A DNA stretch of 64,000 nucleotides from Leeuwenhoekiella aestuarii (GTDB lineage: Bacteria > Bacteroidota > Bacteroidia > Flavobacteriales > Flavobacteriaceae), in NCBI RefSeq assembly GCF_004104055.1, contig NZ_QOVJ01000004.1, positions 62,001-126,000 on the forward strand, in the 5' to 3' direction. Below, piece by piece: positions 9,644 to 17,234 of the stretch (its first letter is position 1; each line of letters begins with the position of its first letter). The notes below the pieces were generated by a model. It was not told the DNA's origin, searched no databases, and saw only the letters and a program-made list of their open reading frames with translations. The translations under genes and the position numbers were made by a program.

Positions 9644-10177
9644 ATGCAACAGTATATTGCGCTCTTGCGCGGAATAAATGTAGGTGGACACCGAAAAGTA
9701 CCAATGGCAGCACTACGTCAAGTAATGAGTGATCTAAACTTTGAAGAGGTGAAAACCTACATACAAAGCGGGAACATCATTTTTCTATCTGATGAGAAAC
9801 ATACCAAAATGCAAATAGCTAAAATTATTAGTAAAGCCATTGTAGAAGAATTTGGATTTGAGGTTCCTGTAGTTGTTAAAACTGCTGATGCTATAAAAAA
9901 GGCTGTTGAAGCAAATCCGTTTAGTGCTGAACCTATTGAAACCTTACATCTTACTTTTTTAAGTGAAATACCAAAACATGAAGACGTTGCAGCTTTAAAC
10001 CAAAACAGCTTTGCCCCTGATCAGTTTATAATCCAAGAGGCTTACGCATACCTGCATATCCCGGGAAAATATCATAAAACTAAAATCTCCAATGCTTTCT
10101 TTGAGAAAAAACTAAACCTTAGCGCCACCACCCGCAACTGGAAGACCGTTTTGAAGTTGATTGAATTAATAACGTAA
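9644..10177 (+). CDS. DUF1697 domain-containing protein
   Basis: The protein has 177 residues over the whole DUF1697 length, opening with the diagnostic ALLRGINVGGHRKVPMAALR and QSGNIIF motifs. The biochemical role of the family is unknown. It is soluble, with no signal peptide. Start spacing of one base after the upstream TGA implies translational coupling with the acetyltransferase gene, so the upstream nonsense codon could lower its expression. Confidence 0.85.
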   Translation: MQQYIALLRGINVGGHRKVPMAALRQVMSDLNFEEVKTYIQSGNIIFLSDEKHTKMQIAKIISKAIVEEFGFEVPVVVKTADAIKKAVEANPFSAEPIETLHLTFLSEIPKHEDVAALNQNSFAPDQFIIQEAYAYLHIPGKYHKTKISNAFFEKKLNLSATTRNWKTVLKLIELIT

Positions 10178-10805
10178 TTTTTTATTCTTAGAGTCCAACT
10201 TTTAAATACGTAAAATATGAAGTATGAATTTGGAAATGCCGGATATCCGTATTTATTTAGATCTAGTACGCATCCGCCATTATGGGATCTTAAGCGCTTC
10301 CCATAAACGGGAAAGCCTTGCCCATCTGCTTTAGACCCTGGGTCAGGTACAGCTCCAAGAAAAAACACCCCTGCAACACCGAATATGCCCAAGGTGTAAA
10401 AAAGGAACACTCATCACCCTTGAAACCTTTACCGCACGGGGGCCACCGGCATACTGGATTACTAAACTTAAAACACAGCAGAAGGCTAACTAATTTAAAA
10501 ATGTCCCTTGAAGGGGAAGTGAAACCCTATGTCTTAAACCAAGCAAAAGCGGACAGAGTACCCCCAAAAACAGGATGTTCAACAAAATAGAAGAAATAAT
10601 AAGTATACTTTCAAGAAAAACAAGACCTCAAAAGCAACCAACGGTTCCAATGCTCATCTAAAATAACCCATCCCAAGACAGACAAATCCCTATAGAAGGA
10701 TGACCGAATCCCGATACCTATCGGGACGTTCAGTCAACACGTCGTTCATGCTGGGTTCCCGTTCTGCAACGGGACAGGCTGTACCGACCACACGAACGCT
10801 AGTTA
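10178..10805 (+). other. Non-coding block with palindromes, left flank of the mobile cassette
   Basis: There is no convincing gene here; open frames have no start context or recognisable protein. The stretch is compositionally unlike the AT-rich genes around it, with GC-rich patches. It contains an imperfect palindrome around CGGATATCCG near 10241 and two matching 18-base hairpins at 10709 and 10757. It probably represents decayed or repeated non-coding DNA flanking the cassette. Confidence 0.5.
10709..10774. repeat. Two REP-like palindromes
   Basis: TCCCGATACCTATCGGGA (10709-10726) and TCCCGTTCTGCAACGGGA (10757-10774) are both 7-bp stems with 4-base loops. They share the outer TCCCG/CGGGA but differ by a compensated base pair at stem position 6. 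Confidence 0.65.
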
Positions 10806-10819
10806 TTGGGCATAGTTTT

Positions 10820-11560
10820 TTATTTCCAATTTGGATAATCAATTATATGAATCAATTCCTCAATTACGATTCGTAAATCATCTTTGGTTTTATCCAAATC
10901 AGGTTTTCGAGCGATATATCTTCTATTATGAGCAGATAAATCTCCGTTCTTTTTTATTTTAGGTAATGCCTGTTTTGTGTTTCTGCCCAAATTCCATTTA
11001 GGTTCTTTAATTAATTCAGTTATTAAATCACTTAAATAAAAGAAACTGCCATCTGGTTTCTTAATTAAGTTTTCTATACTGTGTCTTTCAAAACACTCAA
11101 TTATCAAAACTTCCAATAGTTTTCTTGTAAGTACAGAGCATCCATCATAAAGTTCCAAATCATACGATTGGATGGTTTGTTCAGCTAATTTTGTAATGTA
11201 ACCTCGTGTCCCATTAAAAATCTCAAAAGGAAGATATTTTGAATCTCTTACTTTTGGTTTTGGGATTTTTCCAAACCCTGAATCAAGAGTTATTTTAAAA
11301 ACTCGTTCTAAAAAATACCCATTAGATTTCTTAATATATTTTTTTGATTTCCCTTTAGAGTTATTAGCTAAATAAGATGATACATTAGAATATGGTTGTA
11401 AATGTAAAATGTCAAAACATTCTATAATATCATTTTTAGAGAAGCCATCAAGTTTTTTTTCTATTAGAAGGAAGTAAGCAAAAAAGTCAATTTTTTTACT
11501 TGCAGGTAAATTGTCAAAATCTTTTATGGTTAGTACATAATTCTCTAAACCTTTCATCAA
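10820..11560 (-). CDS. Unknown protein: winged-helix-like module plus DUF4145-like helical domain
   Basis: The protein has 246 residues and is soluble. Residues about 11-93 form a predicted winged-helix-like module (TIKDF ... KIDFFAYFL ... FSKNDIIECFDIL ... SNVSSYLAN) that aligns with two modules of the partner protein upstream. Residues about 118-243 are all-helical, with RKLLEVLIIECFE, LSDLITELI, IKKNGDLSAHNRRY and DLRIVIEELI, a layout resembling DUF4145 (found, among others, in some restriction proteins). No nuclease or NTPase motif is seen. It is the second gene of the cassette, one base after the first. The function is not known to me; both domain matches are by eye. Confidence 0.6.
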   Translation of the reverse strand: MMKGLENYVLTIKDFDNLPASKKIDFFAYFLLIEKKLDGFSKNDIIECFDILHLQPYSNVSSYLANNSKGKSKKYIKKSNGYFLERVFKITLDSGFGKIPKPKVRDSKYLPFEIFNGTRGYITKLAEQTIQSYDLELYDGCSVLTRKLLEVLIIECFERHSIENLIKKPDGSFFYLSDLITELIKEPKWNLGRNTKQALPKIKKNGDLSAHNRRYIARKPDLDKTKDDLRIVIEELIHIIDYPNWK

Positions 11561-11561
11561 A

Positions 11562-12512
11562 TTATTTCTGTTTATTAATGTCTAATCTTAACCTATTTTG
11601 TCCTTGAGTTGAAAGTTTAATGTCATTAAGGTTATCAAAGTCAATTAAATTATTTCTGCTTTTGGTATTAACTACAACCTGATAAAAACTTGCTGGTATT
11701 CTGTATTTTAATACAAAGAATGCCGTGTAAATATGATTTATAGTTACTTTTTCTATTTTTAAAATTTCGAGTAAATAATTGATGATTACTATAATTTTAT
11801 CTGAATTCGATTTCACTTCGTAGTTTTGGACGTAATCGGTAAGAGATATTGCATTTGTAGGTCTTAAATTCAAATCTTTTAAAACTTCAAATTTACTTGT
11901 AGTCGATTTACTTTTTTTGCTTTTAGTTTCACTCGAAGAGTTTGATTTTCCTTTAGGTTTAGTTTGTTTTAATGGTGTTGAATGACTACGATTTATTATT
12001 TCATTTGCTTGATGCTTTCCGTCATCTGTTAATATATAATCGTCATCATTTAGTGCACTAAAGTAGCCCTTGCCAAAAAGAGATTTTACATTGTTAGAAA
12101 TATTTGCCTTTCTGCTTGGTGTATTTCTTTTAGTGCTTTCATACATTGACAAAATATCTTTAGTAGTAAAAGTTTTACTTCCGTGATTTGTCGCATAAAA
12201 TGCATAAACCATTATCCATTCAGATTCAGATGAAGGAAGTTGTTTCATTATCACATCCTTTAATGAAGGAATATCTTGGTTTGCATCCTCAAAATCAATT
12301 GTCTCTGTAGGTTGTAATTGTTTAAAATTATTTGTTTGTTGGCTTTCATCTGAATTCATCAATATGTTCTGCTCTGACAAGTCTACTCCCATAACAATAT
12401 TACCAAGTCCATTTTCTTTAATGTCCTTGAATTCAGATTGTACAGTATCCTTATCGCCCTCAAGTTCGATTTCGAAACTTTTATATTTTAACTTGATTCT
12501 TAAGTTTCCCAT
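11562..12512 (-). CDS. Unknown protein with two winged-helix-like modules
   Basis: The protein has 316 residues. Residues 1-35 are a small beta-alpha segment (RIKLKYKSFEIELEGD) seen at the start of various uncharacterised prokaryotic proteins. Module 1 (about 83-175) and module 2 (about 208-312) share SLxD, a helix with KI/W and V.Y.., an I....(Y/F) helix and a final LT..G/LS.QG wing. A Lys/Ser-rich linker (176-206) separates them. The ATG lies 24 bases inside the cassette's right inverted repeat, whose flank reads GCATAATTTG, close to a flavobacterial -7 box. The role is unknown; DNA binding is plausible. Confidence 0.6.
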   Translation of the reverse strand: MGNLRIKLKYKSFEIELEGDKDTVQSEFKDIKENGLGNIVMGVDLSEQNILMNSDESQQTNNFKQLQPTETIDFEDANQDIPSLKDVIMKQLPSSESEWIMVYAFYATNHGSKTFTTKDILSMYESTKRNTPSRKANISNNVKSLFGKGYFSALNDDDYILTDDGKHQANEIINRSHSTPLKQTKPKGKSNSSSETKSKKSKSTTSKFEVLKDLNLRPTNAISLTDYVQNYEVKSNSDKIIVIINYLLEILKIEKVTINHIYTAFFVLKYRIPASFYQVVVNTKSRNNLIDFDNLNDIKLSTQGQNRLRLDINKQK

Positions 12513-12744
12513 ATGATTATCTATTTTTTTTCAAATTATGCCCAACTTGTTATATCAACACTAAATATATACATATCCCTTTAAATTTTACGGGACATCA
12601 ACACTTTAAAGTTGCATTTCTAAAAATAGAACTTTGTCTTAGAAGTTATTTACATAATCCTGTAATCCCCTGATTTAAAATAAAAAAAAGGGATAAATCC
12701 CCGTAAAACACTCCTTTTATTCGATTCTATTTCCAGTTTCCTTC

Positions 12745-12820
12745 GGGGTTTGTTCGAGAAACACCCTCTTTTACCGAAGCCCTCTCGAAGGATACCCGAA
12801 CAAGACTCGAAGCAAACCCC
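12745..12820. repeat. Imperfect inverted repeat
   Basis: GGGGTTTGTTCGAG (12745-12758) matches the reverse complement of CTCGAAGCAAACCCC (12806-12820) with a one-base insertion. A second nested pair (TTGTTCG / CGAACAA) overlaps the arms, so alternative foldings exist. Confidence 0.55.
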
Positions 12821-12845
12821 TCTAAAAATCGATTTGCTATGCGAG

Positions 12846-12885
12846 AGTAGGCTATAGTATGTAAAAGTATGCTGGAGTATGCGAG
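12846..12885. repeat. Four-copy 10-bp tandem repeat
   Basis: The units are AGTAGGCTAT, AGTATGTAAA, AGTATGCTGG and AGTATGCGAG, directly abutting. The first four bases are invariant (AGTA) and the rest varies. Confidence 0.7.
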
Positions 12886-13061
12886 ACCGTGCAATTGCCT
12901 GCAAGTACATGCCATTTAAAACGGCTTATCCTATTGGGAGCTTTAGGAATTGTGTTTCTTGAAAAGGCAGCCTTGCATCCGTAACTAGTTGATGAGCCTC
13001 AACCTTATACCTCCCATAGCGTTAGCATACCGTTACCCTGCCTTTGCTATGCAGTATCCCC

Positions 13062-13116
13062 GGGTGAAACGTGGGTGAACCTCGGGTGAACTACGGGTGA
13101 ACCTTGGGTGAATGGA
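13062..13116. repeat. Five-copy 11-bp tandem repeat
   Basis: The units are GGGTGAAACGT, GGGTGAACCTC, GGGTGAACTAC, GGGTGAACCTT and GGGTGAATGGA, directly abutting. GGGTGAA is invariant and the last four bases vary. There is no spacer, so it is not CRISPR. Confidence 0.85.
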
Positions 13117-13388
13117 GCTTTGGGAAGTTTAAAATGGAATAATGGCAGCACGGAGTACTCGCTGCAGGTAGTATCGCAAGCTGCTCTTTAGAGAGCTAAC
13201 TTAGAAAAAAAGAACCTTCCCCTATCCTAGACTGTGCGTTTAAGATAAACGCGTCTTAGCCTAGCGTTGCTAATATAAGGCATTTTTAAGGCCTTGTCAA
13301 GAGGTATAGCCTATACGAATCATTAGACTTTGCTGAGCAGCGTTTACTAAATTAGTGTGTTCATATTTTTCACAAAACACTATAAACG

Positions 13389-13419
13389 AAAAAATCCTTG
13401 CATTTCTGCAAGGATTTTT
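13389..13419 (-). terminator. Terminator after tRNA-His
   Basis: A perfect 12-bp stem (AAAATCCTTGCA / TGCAAGGATTTT) with a 4-base loop and a T run on the minus strand. It lies just past the tRNA 3' end. Confidence 0.85.
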
Positions 13420-13426
13420 ACTTTCG

Positions 13427-13501
13427 GGTGGAAGATCGGTCTCGAACCGACGACCTCCTGAACCACAATCAGGCGCTCTAACCAACTGAGCTACAACCAC
13501 C
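13427..13501 (-). tRNA. tRNA-His (anticodon GTG)
   Basis: Read on the minus strand: D arm GCTCAGTTGGTTAGAGC, anticodon stem CCTGA/TCAGG around TTGTGGT (GTG, His), and T arm GTCGG-TTCGAGA-CCGAT. The extra 5' G (position -1) opposite a C discriminator is the identity element of tRNA-His. CCA is not encoded. As folded by hand, acceptor pairs 5-68 and 6-67 are U-U. The gene ends in a hairpin terminator on the same strand. Confidence 0.9.
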
Positions 13502-13587
13502 ATTTTAAAACATATTTCGCTAGCGAATTATGCGGGTGCAAATGTAATGCAAATCCATATTATGAGCAATACATTCTTTCAAAAAAT

Positions 13588-14304
13588 TTATATCAAATCA
13601 AAAATAGAATCTACAGCCGGATAGCGCTCTACGGTAAAGCCTTCTGCATAATCGGTTCCTATTAATCTACCCAGATCCTGAGCGCGATATTTTACACTAT
13701 CCTGAAAGTTTTTGCTAGATATTGGCGTATTACTATCAGGGTTATTAGGATCGTAAAACTGAGAACCGTAAGCCAGTACAGCTTGCATCTTCACATCCAT
13801 AAAACCACTTATATCAACCACTACATCGGGTTGCAGGTTTTTCCATTGAATGTAATGATACACATGTTTTGGTCTCCAGGCTTCCTGCACTTCTCCATCA
13901 AGGCTTGTCTCTATCTTTTTTAAACCGCTTAGAAAACAAGCATCACTTGCTAATTTACTTCCTTTACCGTGATCTATATGTCTATCATCTATAGCGTTAC
14001 ACAAAACTATTTCTGGTCTGTATTTGCGAATGATCTCAATAATTCTCAGTTGAGATTCTTTATCGTTTACAAAAAAACCATCTGCTAAAGCAATATTCTC
14101 TCGTACGCTTAAACCAAGTATTTTAGCAGCTGCAGCAGCCTCTTGATCCCGTATTTCTGCAGAACCACGGGTTCCTAATTCACCACGGGTTAGATCTAAA
14201 ATTCCGATTTTTTTTCCATTACTAGCTTCTTTTGCTAGTACTCCGCTACAAGAAAGTTCTACGTCGTCCGGATGTGCACCTATCGCAAGTATATCTAATT
14301 TCAA
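13588..14304 (-). CDS. bshB1: Bacillithiol biosynthesis deacetylase BshB1
   Basis: This LmbE/PIG-L-fold zinc enzyme carries the AHPDDVE motif (His11, Asp13, Asp14) and the distal IDDRHIDHGK His pair. Family knowledge: BshB removes acetate from GlcNAc-malate to give GlcN-malate, the second step of bacillithiol synthesis. The length (238) and C-terminal end match the BshB1 group rather than general PIG-L proteins. It lies 73 bp downstream of a trans-sulfuration enzyme on the same strand, which could supply the cysteine that BshC adds. bshA and bshC are not in the window. Confidence 0.9.
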   Translation of the reverse strand: MKLDILAIGAHPDDVELSCSGVLAKEASNGKKIGILDLTRGELGTRGSAEIRDQEAAAAAKILGLSVRENIALADGFFVNDKESQLRIIEIIRKYRPEIVLCNAIDDRHIDHGKGSKLASDACFLSGLKKIETSLDGEVQEAWRPKHVYHYIQWKNLQPDVVVDISGFMDVKMQAVLAYGSQFYDPNNPDSNTPISSKNFQDSVKYRAQDLGRLIGTDYAEGFTVERYPAVDSIFDLI

Positions 14305-14377
14305 AAGTTTATTTTTAATTCAATTGTATAAGTCGGTCTTTAAACTGATTACTAACCTTTCTTAAGCCGTAATTTAA

Positions 14378-15553
14378 TCATAGGCTAAAATTCAAACTAT
14401 CTTTAACCACTTTTTCCAGCGCTTGTTCCAAATCTGCAATAAGATCTGCCTTATCTTCTATACCTACAGAAAACCGCAATAAACCATCTGAAATTCCTTG
14501 ATGCGCTCGCTCTTCAGCACTTAACAAAGCATGTGAAGTTTGGGTAGGTGATAATATAGTAGACTCTACTCCTGCTAAACTCATAGAAGGTTTGATCAGT
14601 TTTAGTTCTTTTAAAAAGGCCGCAGCATCCAATTCGTCAGCGAGTTCAAAAGAAAGCATTCCTCCAAAACCACTCATTTGTGACTTGGCCAAGGCATAAT
14701 CAGGGTGGGTTTTCAATCCGGGATAATAAACCGCTTTAATATGCCCATTTTGCTCCAGCCACTTGGCTAGTTTTTTAGCATTTTTATTTTGTTGCTTTAC
14801 CCGTAGAACTAAAGTCTTTAAACTGCGCTCCAACATCCAAACGGTAAAGTCACTTAAGCTTCCTCCCAAATTTTTAGCTTTATGCCAAATCTGTTCCATA
14901 TGTGCAGCTGATGCGGCAACAGCTCCGGCAAGAATATCACTATGGCCTCCCATATATTTGGTCGCGCTGTGAATGATTATATCTATACCAAATTCAGCTG
15001 GATTCTGATTCACTGGAGAAGCAAACGTATTGTCTATCATACTCACAATTCCTTTTGATTGAGCCAGCTCAGCTACCATTCTCATATCGGTAACAGTCAT
15101 TAGCGGATTAGAGGGTGTTTCTATATAAACCACTTTAGTGTTGGTTTGTATTGCCTTTTCAAAATCAGCTTTCTGCAATCCATCGGTAAATGTATATTCG
15201 ATTCCCATTTTAGAAAATTCTTCTTCAACGAGATTAAATGTTCCGCCGTACAAAGTCTTCTGTAAAACAATATGATCCCCAGCGTTTAAAAAAGCAAGCA
15301 ATGCAGTACTTACAGCTGCCATTCCACTTCCAAAAACCATCCCGGCTTCTGTACCTTCTAACGCTGCTATTTTTTTGCCTAACATTTCTTGATTAGGAGT
15401 ATTAAAATATCGCGGATAACGCTTTACATCAACATCTTCGTAAGCATAAGACGTTGACATATAAATAGGTGAAATCGCTCCTTTAAACTGCTTGTCTTCT
15501 ACTTCTCCTACGTGAGTACAAATAGTATTCAAACCTGGTTTTTGCTTGGTCAT
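14378..15553 (-). CDS. Trans-sulfuration family PLP enzyme (cystathionine gamma-synthase/lyase or methionine gamma-lyase type)
   Basis: The protein has 391 residues with the PLP lysine in HSATKYMGGHSD (Lys199), phosphate-binding GSGMAA, and the substrate-loop ETPSNPLM motif of the Cys/Met-metabolism family. The family makes or breaks C-gamma to S bonds. Which reaction it catalyses cannot be settled from motifs alone. Codirectional spacing with bshB1 favours a link to cysteine and bacillithiol supply. The start at 15553 is an ATG and gives a normal family N-terminus. Confidence 0.85.
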   Translation of the reverse strand: MTKQKPGLNTICTHVGEVEDKQFKGAISPIYMSTSYAYEDVDVKRYPRYFNTPNQEMLGKKIAALEGTEAGMVFGSGMAAVSTALLAFLNAGDHIVLQKTLYGGTFNLVEEEFSKMGIEYTFTDGLQKADFEKAIQTNTKVVYIETPSNPLMTVTDMRMVAELAQSKGIVSMIDNTFASPVNQNPAEFGIDIIIHSATKYMGGHSDILAGAVAASAAHMEQIWHKAKNLGGSLSDFTVWMLERSLKTLVLRVKQQNKNAKKLAKWLEQNGHIKAVYYPGLKTHPDYALAKSQMSGFGGMLSFELADELDAAAFLKELKLIKPSMSLAGVESTILSPTQTSHALLSAEERAHQGISDGLLRFSVGIEDKADLIADLEQALEKVVKDSLNFSL

Positions 15554-15766
15554 AATTTTATTTTATCAAATCGCCTCATAGTAAGCCCACAAGGAAATTA
15601 TTTGAATTGAATTTAAAAATCGGTTCCTCAAAATATCAATTATCGAGTAAAACCCGAATTTACAAAAACACCATTTAAAATGACGTTAAGACTCTTCTAA
15701 TTGAAAAGGATATTTAGGCTTACATCTCTGTTTTCTGTTATAACTTTACTCGCTCTAAATTTTTAT

Positions 15767-16228
15767 ATGAATCTTACTTTTGATACCTACAAGCCTCAAT
15801 ACGCAGCGGCTTTTAAACTACTCAATCTGCACTGGCTGCAGCGTTTTTTTACCGTAGAACCTCATGATAATGATGTTTTAAGTGATCCTGAAACTCATAT
15901 TATAAAACCCGGAGGAGAAATCTTAATAGCGCTTCTTGATAATAAAGTCGTGGGTGTAGTGGCGCTGATGCCTGATGAGAATGAGGAATACGAACTCACA
16001 AAAATGGCCGTTGACGTCGAGTTGAGAGGTCAAAAAATAGGACAACAACTTTTAGCACATTCGCTGGATTTTGCGCGTAACAAAGGGCTAAAAACCCTCA
16101 TTTTATACTCAAGTCGTAAATTAGAAAATGCCATTCACCTCTATCGTAAATATGGCTTTATAGAAGAACCGCTGCAACAACCCAATCCTTACCGGCGAGC
16201 CGATATAAAAATGCGGATTCAACTTTAA
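15767..16228 (+). CDS. GNAT-family N-acetyltransferase
   Basis: The ATG at 15767 is preferred. The frame is open to a TTG at 15701, but that extension adds an unneeded hydrophobic tail. The GNAT core runs through VVGVVALM (beta strand), LTKMAVDVELRGQKIGQQLLAHSL (acetyl-CoA pyrophosphate loop, R/Q-x-x-G-Q) and LYRKYGFIEEP (motif B). The acceptor substrate is unknown. It is transcribed alone, divergent from the trans-sulfuration gene. Confidence 0.85.
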   Translation: MNLTFDTYKPQYAAAFKLLNLHWLQRFFTVEPHDNDVLSDPETHIIKPGGEILIALLDNKVVGVVALMPDENEEYELTKMAVDVELRGQKIGQQLLAHSLDFARNKGLKTLILYSSRKLENAIHLYRKYGFIEEPLQQPNPYRRADIKMRIQL

Positions 16229-16297
16229 TGTTTTACAATTTCTTTAATAGCCTAACCAGCTTATTATTAGTTTATTTGCTGTTAAAACTACTGCGAA

Positions 16298-17101
16298 ATG
16301 AAAAAAATTATACTTACTGCGTTTACGGCCTTGGCAATTTTTAGCTGTAAAAATGAAAATAAATCTACAGATGAGTCTGCTTCAGAAACTGAAGAAATGG
16401 CAATGACCGAAGATTCAAAAGCTGTAGAAACTGAGTTTAATATCACTCCTATTGAGCACGCCACTGCTGTGTTCGATTTTGGCGATAGCGTTTTTTATAT
16501 AGACCCTGTGGGTGGCGCTGAAGCATTTGAAGGGCAACCAAAACCAGATGTGATTTTGGTTACAGATATACATGGAGATCACCTTAATCCCGCTACGTTA
16601 GAAGCAGTAGCTACTCCAGAATCTGCAATTTTTGCACCTCAAGCGGTTTATGATCAGTTAGAAGGCGCTATTCGTTCTCAGGTAACTGTCATTAATAATG
16701 ACGAAACAAAGAGTTGGGATGGTTATTCTTTAACCGCAATCCCTATGTACAACTTGCGTGAAGAAGCTAAACAGTTTCATACAAAAGGTCGGGGCAACGG
16801 TTACGTTATAGAAAAAGACGGAATGCGCGTTTATTTCTCAGGTGATACAGAAGATATCCCAGAGATGCGCAATCTTAAAGATATTGATAAAGCATTTGTT
16901 TGTATGAATCTACCCTATACCATGACTGTAGAAAGTGCAGCAGACGGCGTTATTGCTTTTAAACCTAAAGAAGTTTATCCATATCATTTTAGAGGTCAGG
17001 ACGGGCTAAGTGATGTAGAGGAATTTAAAGGAATTATAGACTCTGCAAACGTAGGCACAGAGGTGATGATTTTAGACTGGTATCCTAACGGCGCTGAATA
17101 A
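16298..17101 (+). CDS. MBL-fold metallo-hydrolase, lipoprotein (UlaG-like)
   Basis: A lipobox (FSCK, Cys near 17) is followed by an acidic, low-complexity linker typical of exported flavobacterial lipoproteins. The metallo-beta-lactamase fold shows TDIHGDHLNP (metal-binding His/Asp), FSGDTED and a C-terminal YPYHFRG His. It resembles the L-ascorbate-6-phosphate lactonase UlaG branch, but an exported location argues for a different substrate. The next gene, on the same strand after a terminator, is a lactonase-like propeller. Confidence 0.82.
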   Translation: MKKIILTAFTALAIFSCKNENKSTDESASETEEMAMTEDSKAVETEFNITPIEHATAVFDFGDSVFYIDPVGGAEAFEGQPKPDVILVTDIHGDHLNPATLEAVATPESAIFAPQAVYDQLEGAIRSQVTVINNDETKSWDGYSLTAIPMYNLREEAKQFHTKGRGNGYVIEKDGMRVYFSGDTEDIPEMRNLKDIDKAFVCMNLPYTMTVESAADGVIAFKPKEVYPYHFRGQDGLSDVEEFKGIIDSANVGTEVMILDWYPNGAE

Positions 17102-17122
17102 AAATACAAAAAACAAATCTAG

Positions 17123-17148
17123 TCCCGATACAATGTGTCGGGATTTTT
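17123..17148 (+). terminator. Terminator of the MBL-fold gene
   Basis: TCCCGATA pairs with TGTCGGGA (one G-T pair) around a 5-base loop, followed by TTTTT. Confidence 0.8.
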
Positions 17149-17234
17149 CTTTTAGAAATAAAAGCTTCAATACTGCAGAATACGTTAATTTTAATCTTCG
17201 CTGACGCGGAAGAATAACCTTATAAAATTCAATT

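Larger units (their letters stand above)
10806..12545. mobile_element. Candidate two-gene cassette bounded by 9-bp inverted repeats
   Basis: The plus strand reads TTGGGCATA at 10806-10814 and TATGCCCAA at 12537-12545, a perfect inverted pair. Between them lie only two minus-strand genes with a 1-base gap. The left repeat starts just before the stop end of the operon and the right one about 25 bases before its start codon. Such tight packing is typical of gene cassettes. No transposase, integrase or target-site duplication is visible, so mobility is inferred from the repeats, the AT-rich content and the repeat-rich surroundings. Confidence 0.4.
12546..13388. other. Gene-free, repeat-rich spacer
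   Basis: About 840 bases hold no supported gene; minus-strand open frames here are low-complexity translations of the repeats. Visible structure includes an imperfect inverted repeat (12745-12758 against 12806-12820), a 10-base tandem repeat, an 11-base tandem repeat and many short GC-rich patches. It separates the cassette from tRNA-His. Confidence 0.6.

Noticed and set aside
10318-10590. Open frame of 90 codons in the gene-free block
   Set aside because: Basic, low-complexity translation, no homology recognised, no start context, and it spans repetitive palindromic sequence.
10178-10820. Group II intron or IS remnant
   Set aside because: No reverse transcriptase, transposase fragment or recognisable intron ends were found.
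12650-12915. Minus-strand open frames reading His/Tyr/Ser-rich peptides
   Set aside because: They follow from the 10-base tandem repeat being translated in phase; no protein features.
13062-13116. Possible CRISPR array
   Set aside because: Units abut without spacers and are only 11 bases long; there are no cas genes.
13297-13503. Minus-strand open frame beginning MVVVAQLVRAPDCG
   Set aside because: It is tRNA-His read as protein, a well-known artefact.
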